From NCBI GenBank assembly GCA_964567785.1, contig CAZMOK010000013.1:1-58090 (forward strand): a stretch of 58,090 bases of DNA. Direction: 5' to 3'. The notes beneath the pieces were generated by a model. It was not told the origin of the DNA, searched no databases, and saw only the letters and a program-made list of their open reading frames with translations. The DNA comes from CAZMOK01 sp964567785 (GTDB lineage: Bacteria; Bacteroidota; Bacteroidia; Bacteroidales; JAGOPY01). Every line of letters begins with the position of its first letter. Position 1 is the first letter of the stretch. Position numbers and translations under genes: made by a program. Positions 1 through 7,999 of this stretch are shown here, in pieces.

Positions 1-106
1 AATGACAGTTTTCTGAAATGGTTCATAGGTTAAGTCTTTAGTAATGGTCAAATATCAATTAATGGTTTCTATGTATTGTTTCCCAGGTTTATAAGAATGG
101 ATTTAT

Positions 107-2605
107 TTACCGCATCAAAACTTTAACATTGCTTGTTTTCCCGTCGTCGAACAGGATTTCCAGGAAGTAGATACCTGCTTCCTGTGATCCCAGGTCAAAA
201 CTGAAGGTATTCCCTCCGATACCTTCAAGGTCCATAATGGTCTTTCCTGAAATATCAAGCACCCTGGCATAGACAGGTTTGCCCTGGCTGGTAGCAACGA
301 ATATTTTACCATCAGTTGGGTTCGGGTATATCCTGATATGGTTCATTACATCTTCTTCGATGCCCTGGTCTTCCTCTGTAGTGAAAACACTTACCTGTGC
401 CTCCGGCATGATGTTCCCTTCCCTGTCGGCAATGGAATTGGCCAGTATCTCAACATGATAATCGGTAGATGGCTTCAGGGTATCCGGCATGATAGTGATC
501 CTGGTCTTCCAGAGGTCGATATGAGCAAAGAAATCCATTTCCTCCCCTTCGTATTCGCTGAATACAAGGATGTCTTCCAGGTCTGTGTACTTGACAGCAT
601 TGCCGTCGGCTTTCATTACAGGTTCACTGAATTCGATAACTATATGGGCATCCTGGGGGACATTTTCCTCACCATCTACTGGCGTGATGTCGGCTTCCGG
701 TGCCTGCTCGTCGGGTACATAGCCTGTCAGGAATATCTGTTTTGAAACCCGTCTTGGAAGTGTATCAAGAACAGTCGACTCGTAATTCAGTGTAAGCACA
801 TCATCAATATGACCTTCCATGGTAGGGAAGAAGTTGATCGTCATCTGGGCTGTTCCTCCGGCCGGTATGTCAAGCGGTAACTGAGTTATCACTGAATACG
901 AATCCCAGTGGTTGTGCGTGCTGGTGATCTGTATGTCGTGGTCGGCATTGTTGGTAATGGTGAAAATGCTGGGCCAGGGAACATAGTCATCGTATTCGCC
1001 AAAATCGATCGTATCAACACTGGTCTCAAAATAATCTGTTTCCCAGTCAACCTTAAAGCTCCTGTATTCCCATACATTCATGGGCCAGTGCAGTTCCCAT
1101 CTCAACGAACCGCTCATATCAACTTCTGAAACGTTAATAGGCCAGGTCAGTCCCCAGCAGATAAAGGAATTGCCGGAGGGCAGCCTGCGGTGTGCACCGG
1201 TTGCACGGGCAAAGATCACCGGGTCGTGAATATAATTCCATACACGCTCCGCCGTGAAATTCTGTTCGTCGATATTGTACTCAAGAGCCTGGGAGAAAGG
1301 AGGGTTATGGTAATTTCCGTTATCATAAACAGTGATGTTGCCGTTATCAAGCCTTCGGATGTCATGCTGCCACGAAAAACCAATTGTATCGTTGGTGAAT
1401 GTGAACATGTTGTTCTTTGCATGCAGTCCCAGCCGCCATATGATCTCCCCTGTATTGAGATCGATTTTGGTGATCTCCTCCATATTCCTTTGCGACATTA
1501 GCAGATTGCCGTCATAGTCAATTTCAAAGGCATTTCCATGAACGTAATCAATTTTATTAGCAAGGAAATCCGTGTGGTTGGCATCGGTTATCTCGTAATG
1601 GTCCCAACTGCGCCACTGGAAGATCACATTGTGCTCGCTGTCGAGTTCCTGTACCACAAAACCGACTACTGTTGCTGCAGTGTCGCCGCCCGGGACAACT
1701 GTATCCATGTTAACAAGCTGCGGATCGTAAGCCATCATAAAATGGTTTCCATTTTCACGCATCAGGAGGTCGTGCTGGTCGACCAGGTATCCGTTGCCCA
1801 TCGTCAGTGTGTCGGTGATGTTGAATTTGCTGTCCATGACCAGGTACTTGTTGATCTCGGGATTTGCATTGTTGAAATCACAGAAAGTCAACTGGTTATT
1901 GGGCAATGTTTTGAAATCGTTGGTCCTTCTGGGCCACTCCTGGTAGAAAACAGGAATCCCGTAATTATCGATCATCACCAGGTAGGTGCCATAATCGGCC
2001 CCTCCAAGAGGCCTTGGTCCAAGGAATACATATCCCGGTGAAGGATTGTCAAATGCTGCAATTGTCGGGGTAGGGAAACCCTCCGGGTAATCATTGTTTT
2101 CCCTGTTCCCATATTTATAGTGAGAATTGTTTTCCGTGCCCTTGTTCAGGTTTTCCATTGAACTTTCCAGCCTCTGTTCTTCCCTTTGGTAGTAGTCAAT
2201 CAGCATAGAGTAGTTATCAATTGGTTTTATTTCAAAACCAAAAGACAGGCCTTCCAGTTCCATCCCTGTTTCCGTTCTTATTCCGTCTGCAACTTCAACG
2301 GAAATATTTTCTTTCAGGGAAAAGGGCTTGTCAGGGGTGAATATAAGGGTCCTGCCATCGACCGACAGTTTCACCGATCCTGTTATTTCACCACGCTGTG
2401 ACCCTCTCACAGTTATCATTGAATTCCTGACTGAGGAAACATCAATGATATCCCCGTGCCTGAGGGCTATAGTTTGTTCAGGGTTGATGTACTTTGAGCC
2501 GGGGAGGGGTGAAACGTACGAAAAGCTTGCCTGTTGCTGGCTGAAAGTTAAAAAGGAAAAAATGAATGAAAAGGTTAAGGTCAAAAGTAACTTTATAGTT
2601 TTCAT
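107..2605 (-). CDS. secreted arylsulfotransferase (ASST)-like protein with T9SS sorting domain
   Basis: An 832-aa exported protein. It starts with a clear signal peptide (Lys-rich start, hydrophobic core, ending near FSQ at residue 22). Residues ~28-128 look like a bacterial Ig-like domain (HGDIIDVSSV, SGSVKLSVDGRTLIFTPDKP). Residues ~175-540 resemble the arylsulfotransferase beta-propeller family, with the recurrent signatures VDQHDLLM, GNHFMMAYD and WQHDIRRLDNGNITVYDNGN. A second Ig-like unit follows (TPVDGEENVPQDAHIVIEFSEPV). The last ~70 residues are a type IX secretion signal (IRIYPNPTDG ... AGIYFLEI). ASST enzymes move sulfate between phenolic compounds, but many Bacteroidota members of the fold are uncharacterised, so the substrate is unknown. 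The gene stands alone and points away from the injection-system operon; no promoter was convincing. Family assignment is good, enzymatic role inferred. Confidence 0.82.
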   Translation of the reverse strand: MKTIKLLLTLTFSFIFSFLTFSQQQASFSYVSPLPGSKYINPEQTIALRHGDIIDVSSVRNSMITVRGSQRGEITGSVKLSVDGRTLIFTPDKPFSLKENISVEVADGIRTETGMELEGLSFGFEIKPIDNYSMLIDYYQREEQRLESSMENLNKGTENNSHYKYGNRENNDYPEGFPTPTIAAFDNPSPGYVFLGPRPLGGADYGTYLVMIDNYGIPVFYQEWPRRTNDFKTLPNNQLTFCDFNNANPEINKYLVMDSKFNITDTLTMGNGYLVDQHDLLMRENGNHFMMAYDPQLVNMDTVVPGGDTAATVVGFVVQELDSEHNVIFQWRSWDHYEITDANHTDFLANKIDYVHGNAFEIDYDGNLLMSQRNMEEITKIDLNTGEIIWRLGLHAKNNMFTFTNDTIGFSWQHDIRRLDNGNITVYDNGNYHNPPFSQALEYNIDEQNFTAERVWNYIHDPVIFARATGAHRRLPSGNSFICWGLTWPINVSEVDMSGSLRWELHWPMNVWEYRSFKVDWETDYFETSVDTIDFGEYDDYVPWPSIFTITNNADHDIQITSTHNHWDSYSVITQLPLDIPAGGTAQMTINFFPTMEGHIDDVLTLNYESTVLDTLPRRVSKQIFLTGYVPDEQAPEADITPVDGEENVPQDAHIVIEFSEPVMKADGNAVKYTDLEDILVFSEYEGEEMDFFAHIDLWKTRITIMPDTLKPSTDYHVEILANSIADREGNIMPEAQVSVFTTEEDQGIEEDVMNHIRIYPNPTDGKIFVATSQGKPVYARVLDISGKTIMDLEGIGGNTFSFDLGSQEAGIYFLEILFDDGKTSNVKVLMR

Positions 2606-2772
2606 TTCTTGTTGTTTATTTTAATTAATCTAATCAATGGTTCTGACTTCAAAATTCTGAAATCTTTAAGTAAATAGAAAATGAAATTAAGAATAAATTA
2701 TTGATTTGCCGCGGAAAAGGTAATAAAAGCAAAAGTGGCAGATCTTATACCAGGCACAGTCCGAAAAAAATC

Positions 2773-2791
2773 AAGCCACGAATGCACGAAT
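2773..2791 (+). repeat. left arm of 19-bp inverted repeat flanking the eCIS structural genes
   Basis: AAGCCACGAATGCACGAAT. Its exact reverse complement lies at 21973-21991, just after the structural eCIS genes and before the DUF4157 gene. Internally the motif is two diverged copies of an ATTCGTG unit. Similar motifs occur as dispersed intergenic repeats in Bacteroidota, so a role as element ends is only a possibility. Confidence 0.6.
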
Positions 2792-2977
2792 AATGCTTTT
2801 CTTATAATTCTAAGGATCAGGAGTTAAATAGCAGAGTAAATTTCTTTATTCTGACGGTATTTTTACCGTATGGCTGCACTTCTCTGTTAAAAAACTGTTA
2901 AACACCTCTTTCCATTTTTATTTAAGGGTGATAATGTATCAACTTTACAAAGCGAGTCATAATCTGTTTGAGGATGC

Positions 2978-3008
2978 TTGATTAAAGGTTGATGGTTTCG
3001 TATATTTG
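2978..3008 (+). promoter_or_regulatory. candidate promoter of the eCIS operon
   Basis: TTG at 2978-2980, a 20-bp spacer and TATATTTG at 3001-3008 match the Bacteroidota primary sigma pattern (TTG / TAnnTTTG). The predicted transcript would start near 3015, giving a leader of about 85 nt before the first ATG at 3101. It is the only match to this pattern that I found in the gap. Confidence 0.6.
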
Positions 3009-3100
3009 TGTAACTCGACGATCAAGCCACGTCTGATTGCTAGGACTCCACTCTGTGTTTAGGTTATTTCTTGCAACCTTGTTTTAAATCGATCTGTGTT

Positions 3101-3667
3101 ATGATTGAAAAGGTGCTTCTTTTTATCAGGAACCAGCTCAACAATTACCTGAACCTGCGCACCGGTTCGGATGATAAGCTGGAATTGGGTCCGCTCACCG
3201 ACAATGAAGGGAAGATCATTGTCAAGAACGTTGGCCTTACGCTTGTGAATGTTGAGGAGGAAAAACTGATCAAGAATCAGCAACCCTTCTTTAAAGAGAC
3301 ACCCCAGGGAACCATCGCCAAGGTAAACCCGAAGATCATGGTTAACCTCTACCTGCTCTTCACCGCCAATTTTGGCGACGATGAGCTTAGCTACCGTGAA
3401 TCCCTGAAGTTCATTTCCTACATAATGAGCTATTTCCAGACGAACCAGGTGTTCACCCCGAAACAGTTCCCTGAGCTCGACAGCAATGTGGAAAAGCTGG
3501 TAGCTGAGCTGTACACCCTGCCTTTCGAGCAACTGAATTACCTGTGGGGCGCCATAGGCTCGAAATACCTTACGTCTGTGATGTATAAGATGAGGATGCT
3601 GGCCATTCACGAAGACGAGATAAAGATGGATGCACCGCCTGTAACGATTGCAAAACTCAAGACATAG
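3101..3667 (+). CDS. eCIS tail-terminator/cap protein, DUF4255 family (Afp16-like)
   Basis: A 188-aa protein whose N-terminus (MIEKVLLFIRNQLNNYLN) and central region (PKIMVNLYLLFTANFGD, SYRESLKFISYIMSYFQTN) are typical of DUF4255, the family of the Afp16/Pvc16 cap that ends sheath and tube polymerisation at the distal end of contractile injection systems. I chose the ATG at 3101 because the family normally begins at this point; an upstream TTG at 3071 would add ten unrelated residues. It is the first gene of the operon, whereas in Afp/PVC clusters the cap gene is last, so the order here is permuted. The next gene starts 3 bp after its stop, so the two are probably translated together. Confidence 0.85.
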   Translation: MIEKVLLFIRNQLNNYLNLRTGSDDKLELGPLTDNEGKIIVKNVGLTLVNVEEEKLIKNQQPFFKETPQGTIAKVNPKIMVNLYLLFTANFGDDELSYRESLKFISYIMSYFQTNQVFTPKQFPELDSNVEKLVAELYTLPFEQLNYLWGAIGSKYLTSVMYKMRMLAIHEDEIKMDAPPVTIAKLKT

Positions 3668-3670
3668 AAA

Positions 3671-4717
3671 ATGATACTGTTCAGGTACGATAAGCTGTTT
3701 AAATTGAGGGTGCTGCATGGGTACTACACTTCCCTTGTATCGAAGGACCTGGACTTTATCCCTGCAAAGGCCTGTGAACAGAAGCTGAACGGAAACGGCC
3801 TGAAATTCAGGAAAGGCAAAAGTGGTTTTACCGTTTTTGCAGGCGTGGAAGAAGACGGAACCCTTACTAAATCACTTTCAGGACTGGACAAACTAACTTT
3901 CGGGATCTACCTGGAGAACCCCTCTTTCATGAATTTCTCCGACCTGCCCCTTGACCAGCAGACCGGGCATGTTTTCTATTTCAACAATAAAACGGTCAAC
4001 AAACAGGAGGTCTTTTCAACCGGGCAGGAATCGCTTCTTCTCCAAAAAGGGACTTATGTGGCCAAAGATGAGCTCGTAAGGATTGAAAAGGACAGTTACA
4101 AATACATCCATTCAGCTCCGGGCACAGAAAAGACGGGCCGGCTGGTATTCAGCGAAACAGGTCTAGTGGTAAGGGAAAAGGAAGTCAATAAGATCGATGG
4201 GGTCTTTGAATTCGAATTTATCCTTAAAGGGCTGAAACCGGGTAAATATCATTTTGAGATCGGCAGTACTGAATTGGATAGTTTTTACTATCCCGGCGAC
4301 CTGAGAACCACCGGTCTTTTCGGGATACTCGAGATCTTTGCTTCGGTGCCGAACGACAATAAATTCTTCAACTCATCAGGCGACATCCTGTTCAAGGAAT
4401 ACACCCTTGCTTTCAACAACAGGAAGACTACCTGGAAGTATCATATAATAAACAAGAACGGGGCAACCCTGGCCGATCCTGTCGTAAGGGAACTTACCCA
4501 TCCGTGGAACTTCACGGAGGTTGACGACGGGCTTTTCAGCTCCGATTCGGTCATGCCCCTTAAGGAGGAGCCCATCAAGGGGATCGAATTCCTGGCCGAC
4601 AAGAACGACAGCGGCTCGGTGCTGGTGCAAAACCTGCCGAATCCGGCCGTAGAACTTATAAAACCTGATACGAACGATATATCAAAGATATACTCCGACA
4701 TTTATGTTTATATATAA
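3671..4717 (+). CDS. eCIS-associated protein of unknown function, between cap and sheath genes
   Basis: A 348-aa soluble protein with no signal peptide or membrane segment. I do not recognise a named domain. It is predicted to be mostly beta: alternating hydrophobic/polar strands with frequent Gly-Asp turns (GLKPGKYHFEIGSTELDSFYYPGDLRTTGLFGILEI). A short, highly charged N-terminus (MILFRYDKLFKLRVLHGYY) comes first. Its position, 3 bp after the DUF4255 cap gene and 17 bp before the sheath gene, makes a structural role most likely. One guess is an adaptor between cap and sheath/tube, since a cap adaptor has been described in the Bacteroidota particle AlgoCIS; another is an assembly factor. Function is inferred from context only. 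Confidence 0.6.
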   Translation: MILFRYDKLFKLRVLHGYYTSLVSKDLDFIPAKACEQKLNGNGLKFRKGKSGFTVFAGVEEDGTLTKSLSGLDKLTFGIYLENPSFMNFSDLPLDQQTGHVFYFNNKTVNKQEVFSTGQESLLLQKGTYVAKDELVRIEKDSYKYIHSAPGTEKTGRLVFSETGLVVREKEVNKIDGVFEFEFILKGLKPGKYHFEIGSTELDSFYYPGDLRTTGLFGILEIFASVPNDNKFFNSSGDILFKEYTLAFNNRKTTWKYHIINKNGATLADPVVRELTHPWNFTEVDDGLFSSDSVMPLKEEPIKGIEFLADKNDSGSVLVQNLPNPAVELIKPDTNDISKIYSDIYVYI

Positions 4718-4734
4718 TTTAAAACCATTCAATT

Positions 4735-6147
4735 ATGGCAAAGACGTATAAAACACCTGGGGTTTACATCGAAGAGATCTCCCTGTTACCCCCCTCGATC
4801 GCAGCAGTGGAAACAGCTATCCCTGCTTTCATCGGCTATACCGAAAAGGCCGAGAAGGATAACGAGGATTTGACAAACGTACCCACAAAGATCAAATCGT
4901 TGCTGGAGTACCAACAGTATTTTGGCGGGGCAGAACCGGAAACGGGCATAGCCGTCAATCTTAACGATGAGTACGACTCATCGGAAAACCTTATATCAAG
5001 GAAAATACAGGTGCCTGCGCCTTCAACTACCTCCGATTTCCTGATGTACTACAGCCTGCAGATGTTCTTTGCAAACGGCGGCGGGCAGTGCTACATCATC
5101 TCTGTAGGCAGTTATTCGGATGCCATCAGCAAGACCGACCTTGGCGCCAACGGTGGCCTGAGCTACCTTGAGAAAGAGGATGAGCCCACGCTCATTGTCT
5201 TCCCGGATGCCACAGCCATCACAACTGCGGCAAATTTCTACGGCCTCTGCGAAGATGCGCTGAAACAATGCAACAAGCTGCAGGACCGCTTTACACTGAT
5301 TGATACATTCAGCGAGGCCACCGATTTTGACGATGGCCTGCGGAACAACATCAGCCTTGGAACTGATTACCTGAAGTACGGTGCGGCGTACTATCCGTAC
5401 CTGAAGACTACACTTCCCTATGTCTATGAAGAAGATGACGTCACTATCACTCACACGGTAACCAACCCGCCTGCTTCCTATACCGATTATAATGGCCAGA
5501 GCGTTGCCGATGTGGCTGACAATACCGAACTCTATAACCAGATCAGGCTGGAGCTTGAAAAGCTTACCGTTACGCTTCCGCCGTCAAGTGCACTCGCAGG
5601 GATCATAGCCCGCGTCGATTCCAACCGCGGCGTATGGAAAGCCCCGGCCAATGTTGGTGTTATGGAAGTGATAGGGCCGAATAAGAAGGTTACCAGCGAG
5701 GACCAGGAATCCCTGAACGTGCATACCTCAGGCAAATCCATTAACGTGATCCGCTCCTTTGCAGGGAAAGGCACACTGGTATGGGGTTCGCGTACGCTTG
5801 CCGGCAACGACAACGAATGGCGCTATGTGCCTGTCAGGAGGTTCTTCAATTTTGCCGAGGAATCGATCAAGAAAGGCACCCAGTGGGTCGTGTTCGAACC
5901 CAACGACGCCAACACCTGGGTCAGGGTGAAGGCCATGATCGAAAACTTCCTGATCAAGCAGTGGCGTGCAGGTGCTCTGGCAGGTGCAAAACCTGAAGAT
6001 GCATTCTTTGTGAAGGTTGGGCTTGGCGAAACAATGACTTCGCTCGATATACTCGAAGGCAGGATGAACATCGAAATAGGTATGGCCGTGGTAAGGCCTG
6101 CCGAGTTCATCATCCTCAAGTTCTCCCATAAATTGCAGCAAAGCTGA
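4735..6147 (+). CDS. eCIS contractile tail sheath protein (Afp2/3/4-like)
   Basis: A 470-aa tail sheath subunit. The N-terminus KTPGVYIEEISLLPPSIAAVETAIPAF is the diagnostic sheath start (linker arm plus first strand), and the C-terminal third (VPVRRFFNFAEESIKKGTQWVVFEPND, FFVKVG, GRMNIEIGMAVVRPAEFII) is the conserved sheath core. The sheath polymerises around the inner tube and shortens to drive the tube into a target. Afp and PVC carry three sheath paralogues; only one is present here, so the sheath should be homopolymeric, as in simpler contractile systems. It sits 17 bp after the unknown 348-aa gene and 50 bp before the tube gene. This longer gap may allow differential expression. Confidence 0.95.
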   Translation: MAKTYKTPGVYIEEISLLPPSIAAVETAIPAFIGYTEKAEKDNEDLTNVPTKIKSLLEYQQYFGGAEPETGIAVNLNDEYDSSENLISRKIQVPAPSTTSDFLMYYSLQMFFANGGGQCYIISVGSYSDAISKTDLGANGGLSYLEKEDEPTLIVFPDATAITTAANFYGLCEDALKQCNKLQDRFTLIDTFSEATDFDDGLRNNISLGTDYLKYGAAYYPYLKTTLPYVYEEDDVTITHTVTNPPASYTDYNGQSVADVADNTELYNQIRLELEKLTVTLPPSSALAGIIARVDSNRGVWKAPANVGVMEVIGPNKKVTSEDQESLNVHTSGKSINVIRSFAGKGTLVWGSRTLAGNDNEWRYVPVRRFFNFAEESIKKGTQWVVFEPNDANTWVRVKAMIENFLIKQWRAGALAGAKPEDAFFVKVGLGETMTSLDILEGRMNIEIGMAVVRPAEFIILKFSHKLQQS

Positions 6148-6197
6148 TGACCTATTATTCAATTCATTGATAATAAATAACTTAAAATAACAGAAAA

Positions 6198-6629
6198 ATG
6201 GCAGAATATCCATTACCAAAGTTTCATTTCCAGGTCGACTGGGGTGGTACAAAACTTGGTTTTTCAGAAGTTTCCGGACTGAACGTGGAAACGCAGGTCA
6301 TTGAATACCGTGATGGCATTATGCCGGAATACAGCAAAGTGAAGATGCCCGGCATGCAGAAATTCGGTAGCCTGACGCTTAAGAGGGGAATGTTCCAGAG
6401 TGACAACGAGTTCTACGACTGGTGGAATACGGTGAAACAGACAAAGATCGAGAGGCGCGACATCACCATAAGCCTTCTTAACGAGGAGCATGAGCCCGTC
6501 ATGACCTGGAAGGTCAAAAATGCCTGGCCCACAAAGGTCCAGAGCACCGACCTCAAGGCCGACGGAAACGATGTGGCCATCGAAACACTCGAACTGGCCC
6601 ATGAAGGCCTGACCATGGAAATGGCATAA
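6198..6629 (+). CDS. eCIS inner tube protein (Afp1-like, T4 gp19/Hcp-fold family)
   Basis: A 143-aa tube subunit. Family signatures are the N-terminal PLPKFHFQVDWGG, FSEVSGLNVETQVIEYRDG, the loop LTLKRGMFQSDNEFYDWWN and the C-terminal LELAHEGL. Hexamers stack to form the rigid tube whose lumen carries cargo. It is followed 21 bp downstream by a divergent tube-fold paralogue. Length is normal for the family, and it is separated from the sheath gene by 50 bp. Assignment is firm. Confidence 0.95.
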   Translation: MAEYPLPKFHFQVDWGGTKLGFSEVSGLNVETQVIEYRDGIMPEYSKVKMPGMQKFGSLTLKRGMFQSDNEFYDWWNTVKQTKIERRDITISLLNEEHEPVMTWKVKNAWPTKVQSTDLKADGNDVAIETLELAHEGLTMEMA

Positions 6630-6650
6630 TAAATCATTAACCTGGGAATT

Positions 6651-7097
6651 ATGGGTTTCGAATATCCTCCGGTAGGGTTTCATTTTTCAGTGGTGTTTGA
6701 ATTGTTCCCGCAGCTTCCTAACGATTTCAGGTTCCAGTCGGTCGAAGGGCTTACAGTGGACGTTGAAACCGAAGAATTCAAGGAGGGCGGCGAGAACCGG
6801 TTCGTACACAAGCTGCCCAAAAGGACTAAATACCACGATATAGTGCTTAAGCGGGGCATGTTCCTTGGCTCGGGGATTGTTTTATGGTGCAGGAATGCGA
6901 TAGAAAGCTTTAACTTCCAGCCCACCAACGTGATCATAACCCTGCTGAACGAAGACCATGCTCCGCTGGCTGCCTGGTACGTTGTAAACGCATTTCCGAT
7001 ATCCTGGTCAGTTTCGGATTTCAACGCTGAACAGAATAAGCTGGTCATCGAATCCATCAAGCTCAGGTATAATTATTTCAAAACATTAAGGGTGTAA
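6651..7097 (+). CDS. second eCIS tube-fold protein, probable tube initiator (Afp5-like)
   Basis: A 148-aa protein of the same tube fold as its upstream neighbour but clearly divergent. It keeps the pattern FRFQSVEGLTVDVETEEFKEGG and IVLKRGMFLGSGIVLWCRNAI and ends in a basic, aromatic tail (IKLRYNYFKTLRV). In Afp/PVC the second tube paralogue (Afp5) sits at the tube-baseplate junction and nucleates the main tube. Order (sheath, tube, second tube, DUF5908, LysM protein) supports the same role here. The next gene begins 4 bp after its stop. Confidence 0.88.
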   Translation: MGFEYPPVGFHFSVVFELFPQLPNDFRFQSVEGLTVDVETEEFKEGGENRFVHKLPKRTKYHDIVLKRGMFLGSGIVLWCRNAIESFNFQPTNVIITLLNEDHAPLAAWYVVNAFPISWSVSDFNAEQNKLVIESIKLRYNYFKTLRV

Positions 7098-7101
7098 CGC
7101 T

Positions 7102-7260
7102 ATGCCAATAGAGATAAGGGAACTGATAATACGGTCGACCATCAGCGATGAGGCCGGGGAAAGCCCCGGGGAACAGGCGCCTGCCGTTAACAAGCGGGAG
7201 ATAATAGAAGATTGTGTTGAGCAGGTGCTGCAAATACTGAAACGAAAAGAGGAGCGATGA
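7102..7260 (+). CDS. DUF5908-family mini-protein of the eCIS operon (Afp6 position)
   Basis: A 52-aa reading frame starting MPIEIRELIIRSTI and ending CVEQVLQILKRKEER. The PIEI(R/K)EL start followed by a Gly/Pro-rich linker and a C-terminal amphipathic helix is typical of DUF5908 proteins, which are found almost only in contractile injection clusters between the tube and LysM genes. It fits exactly between neighbours (4 bp after the second tube gene, 1 bp before the LysM gene), which supports real translation. The C-terminal helix may dock onto a baseplate partner. No function is established that I can cite. Confidence 0.82.
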   Translation: MPIEIRELIIRSTISDEAGESPGEQAPAVNKREIIEDCVEQVLQILKRKEER

Positions 7261-7261
7261 T

Positions 7262-7999
7262 ATGGACCTGATAACAGGACTTGAAGGACAGCTTACCAAG
7301 CTTAAGATCAGTGTTTGCGAGGATACCGAGCCATACGCCCCGCGATCGGGGGAAGATTTTGAGTATGAGGCTTTGATCAACCCGGAAAAGATCCACAGGG
7401 AGTTCAAGGCTGTTTATGATGAATCGCAGGGTGAAGGCACCACGGGCACCGATCCGAGGTTCCGTATGCAGCTTCCCCAGAAGCTCAACATCGAACTGCT
7501 GTTCGACGGTACAGGTGTTGTTGCCAACGACAAGTTCCCCGGTTCGAACCTGCTCGGAATGAGCCAGCCCGAGACCGTAGCCGACCAGGTGGCAAAGTTC
7601 AAGAGCATTGTCTTTGAATACGACGGCACCAAGCACTCACCAAACTTGCTGCAGGTCCAGTGGGGCGACTTCCTCTTTAAAGGACGGCTGAAAGACCTGA
7701 CCCTTAAGTACACACTTTTCAACCCTGACGGAACGCCTTTGCGCGCAACGGCAACCTGTAAGTTCGTCGAGTCGATGGATGACGCCCTCAGGGCGGCCAA
7801 AGAAAAAGCGGAATCACCTGACCTTACCCACATAAGACCGGTGAAGGAAGGAGAAAGCCTTCCGCTGATGGCACACAGGATCTATCTCGATCCGTCCTAT
7901 TATGTTGAGGTGGCCAGGGCAAACAGGCTGAAGAGTGTAAGATCGCTTGAGACAGGCATGCAGATCCATTTTCCACCGGTAAAGAAGAAAGATAAATGA
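7262..7999 (+). CDS. LysM-containing tube-baseplate adaptor (Afp7-like)
   Basis: A 245-aa protein. Residues 1-~180 form the contractile injection system tube-protein/gp53-like N-domain (YEALINPEKIHREFK, PQKLNIELLFDGTG, VQWGDFLFKGRLKDLTLKYTLF). Residues ~195-240 are a LysM motif (VKEGESLPLMAHRIYLDPSYY, ANRLKSVRSLETGMQIHFPP). In T4 gp53 and Afp7 the LysM domain clamps wedges to the central spike and tube; here it need not bind peptidoglycan. The 4-bp ATGA overlap with the spike gene points to coupled translation. Confidence 0.9.
   Translation: MDLITGLEGQLTKLKISVCEDTEPYAPRSGEDFEYEALINPEKIHREFKAVYDESQGEGTTGTDPRFRMQLPQKLNIELLFDGTGVVANDKFPGSNLLGMSQPETVADQVAKFKSIVFEYDGTKHSPNLLQVQWGDFLFKGRLKDLTLKYTLFNPDGTPLRATATCKFVESMDDALRAAKEKAESPDLTHIRPVKEGESLPLMAHRIYLDPSYYVEVARANRLKSVRSLETGMQIHFPPVKKKDK

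Larger units (their letters stand above)
2606..3100. other. intergenic region between the ASST-like gene and the eCIS operon
   Basis: About 495 bases with no credible gene. It separates two divergent transcription units. It contains one arm of a 19-bp inverted repeat (2773-2791) and, near its right end, a Bacteroidota-type promoter for the injection-system operon (2978-3008). The rest is AT-rich and shows nothing else I can name. Confidence 0.7.

Noticed and set aside
3059..3718. A 219-aa minus-strand reading frame over the DUF4255 gene
   Set aside because: It is a shadow of a well-supported gene on the other strand; its translation has no recognisable domain.
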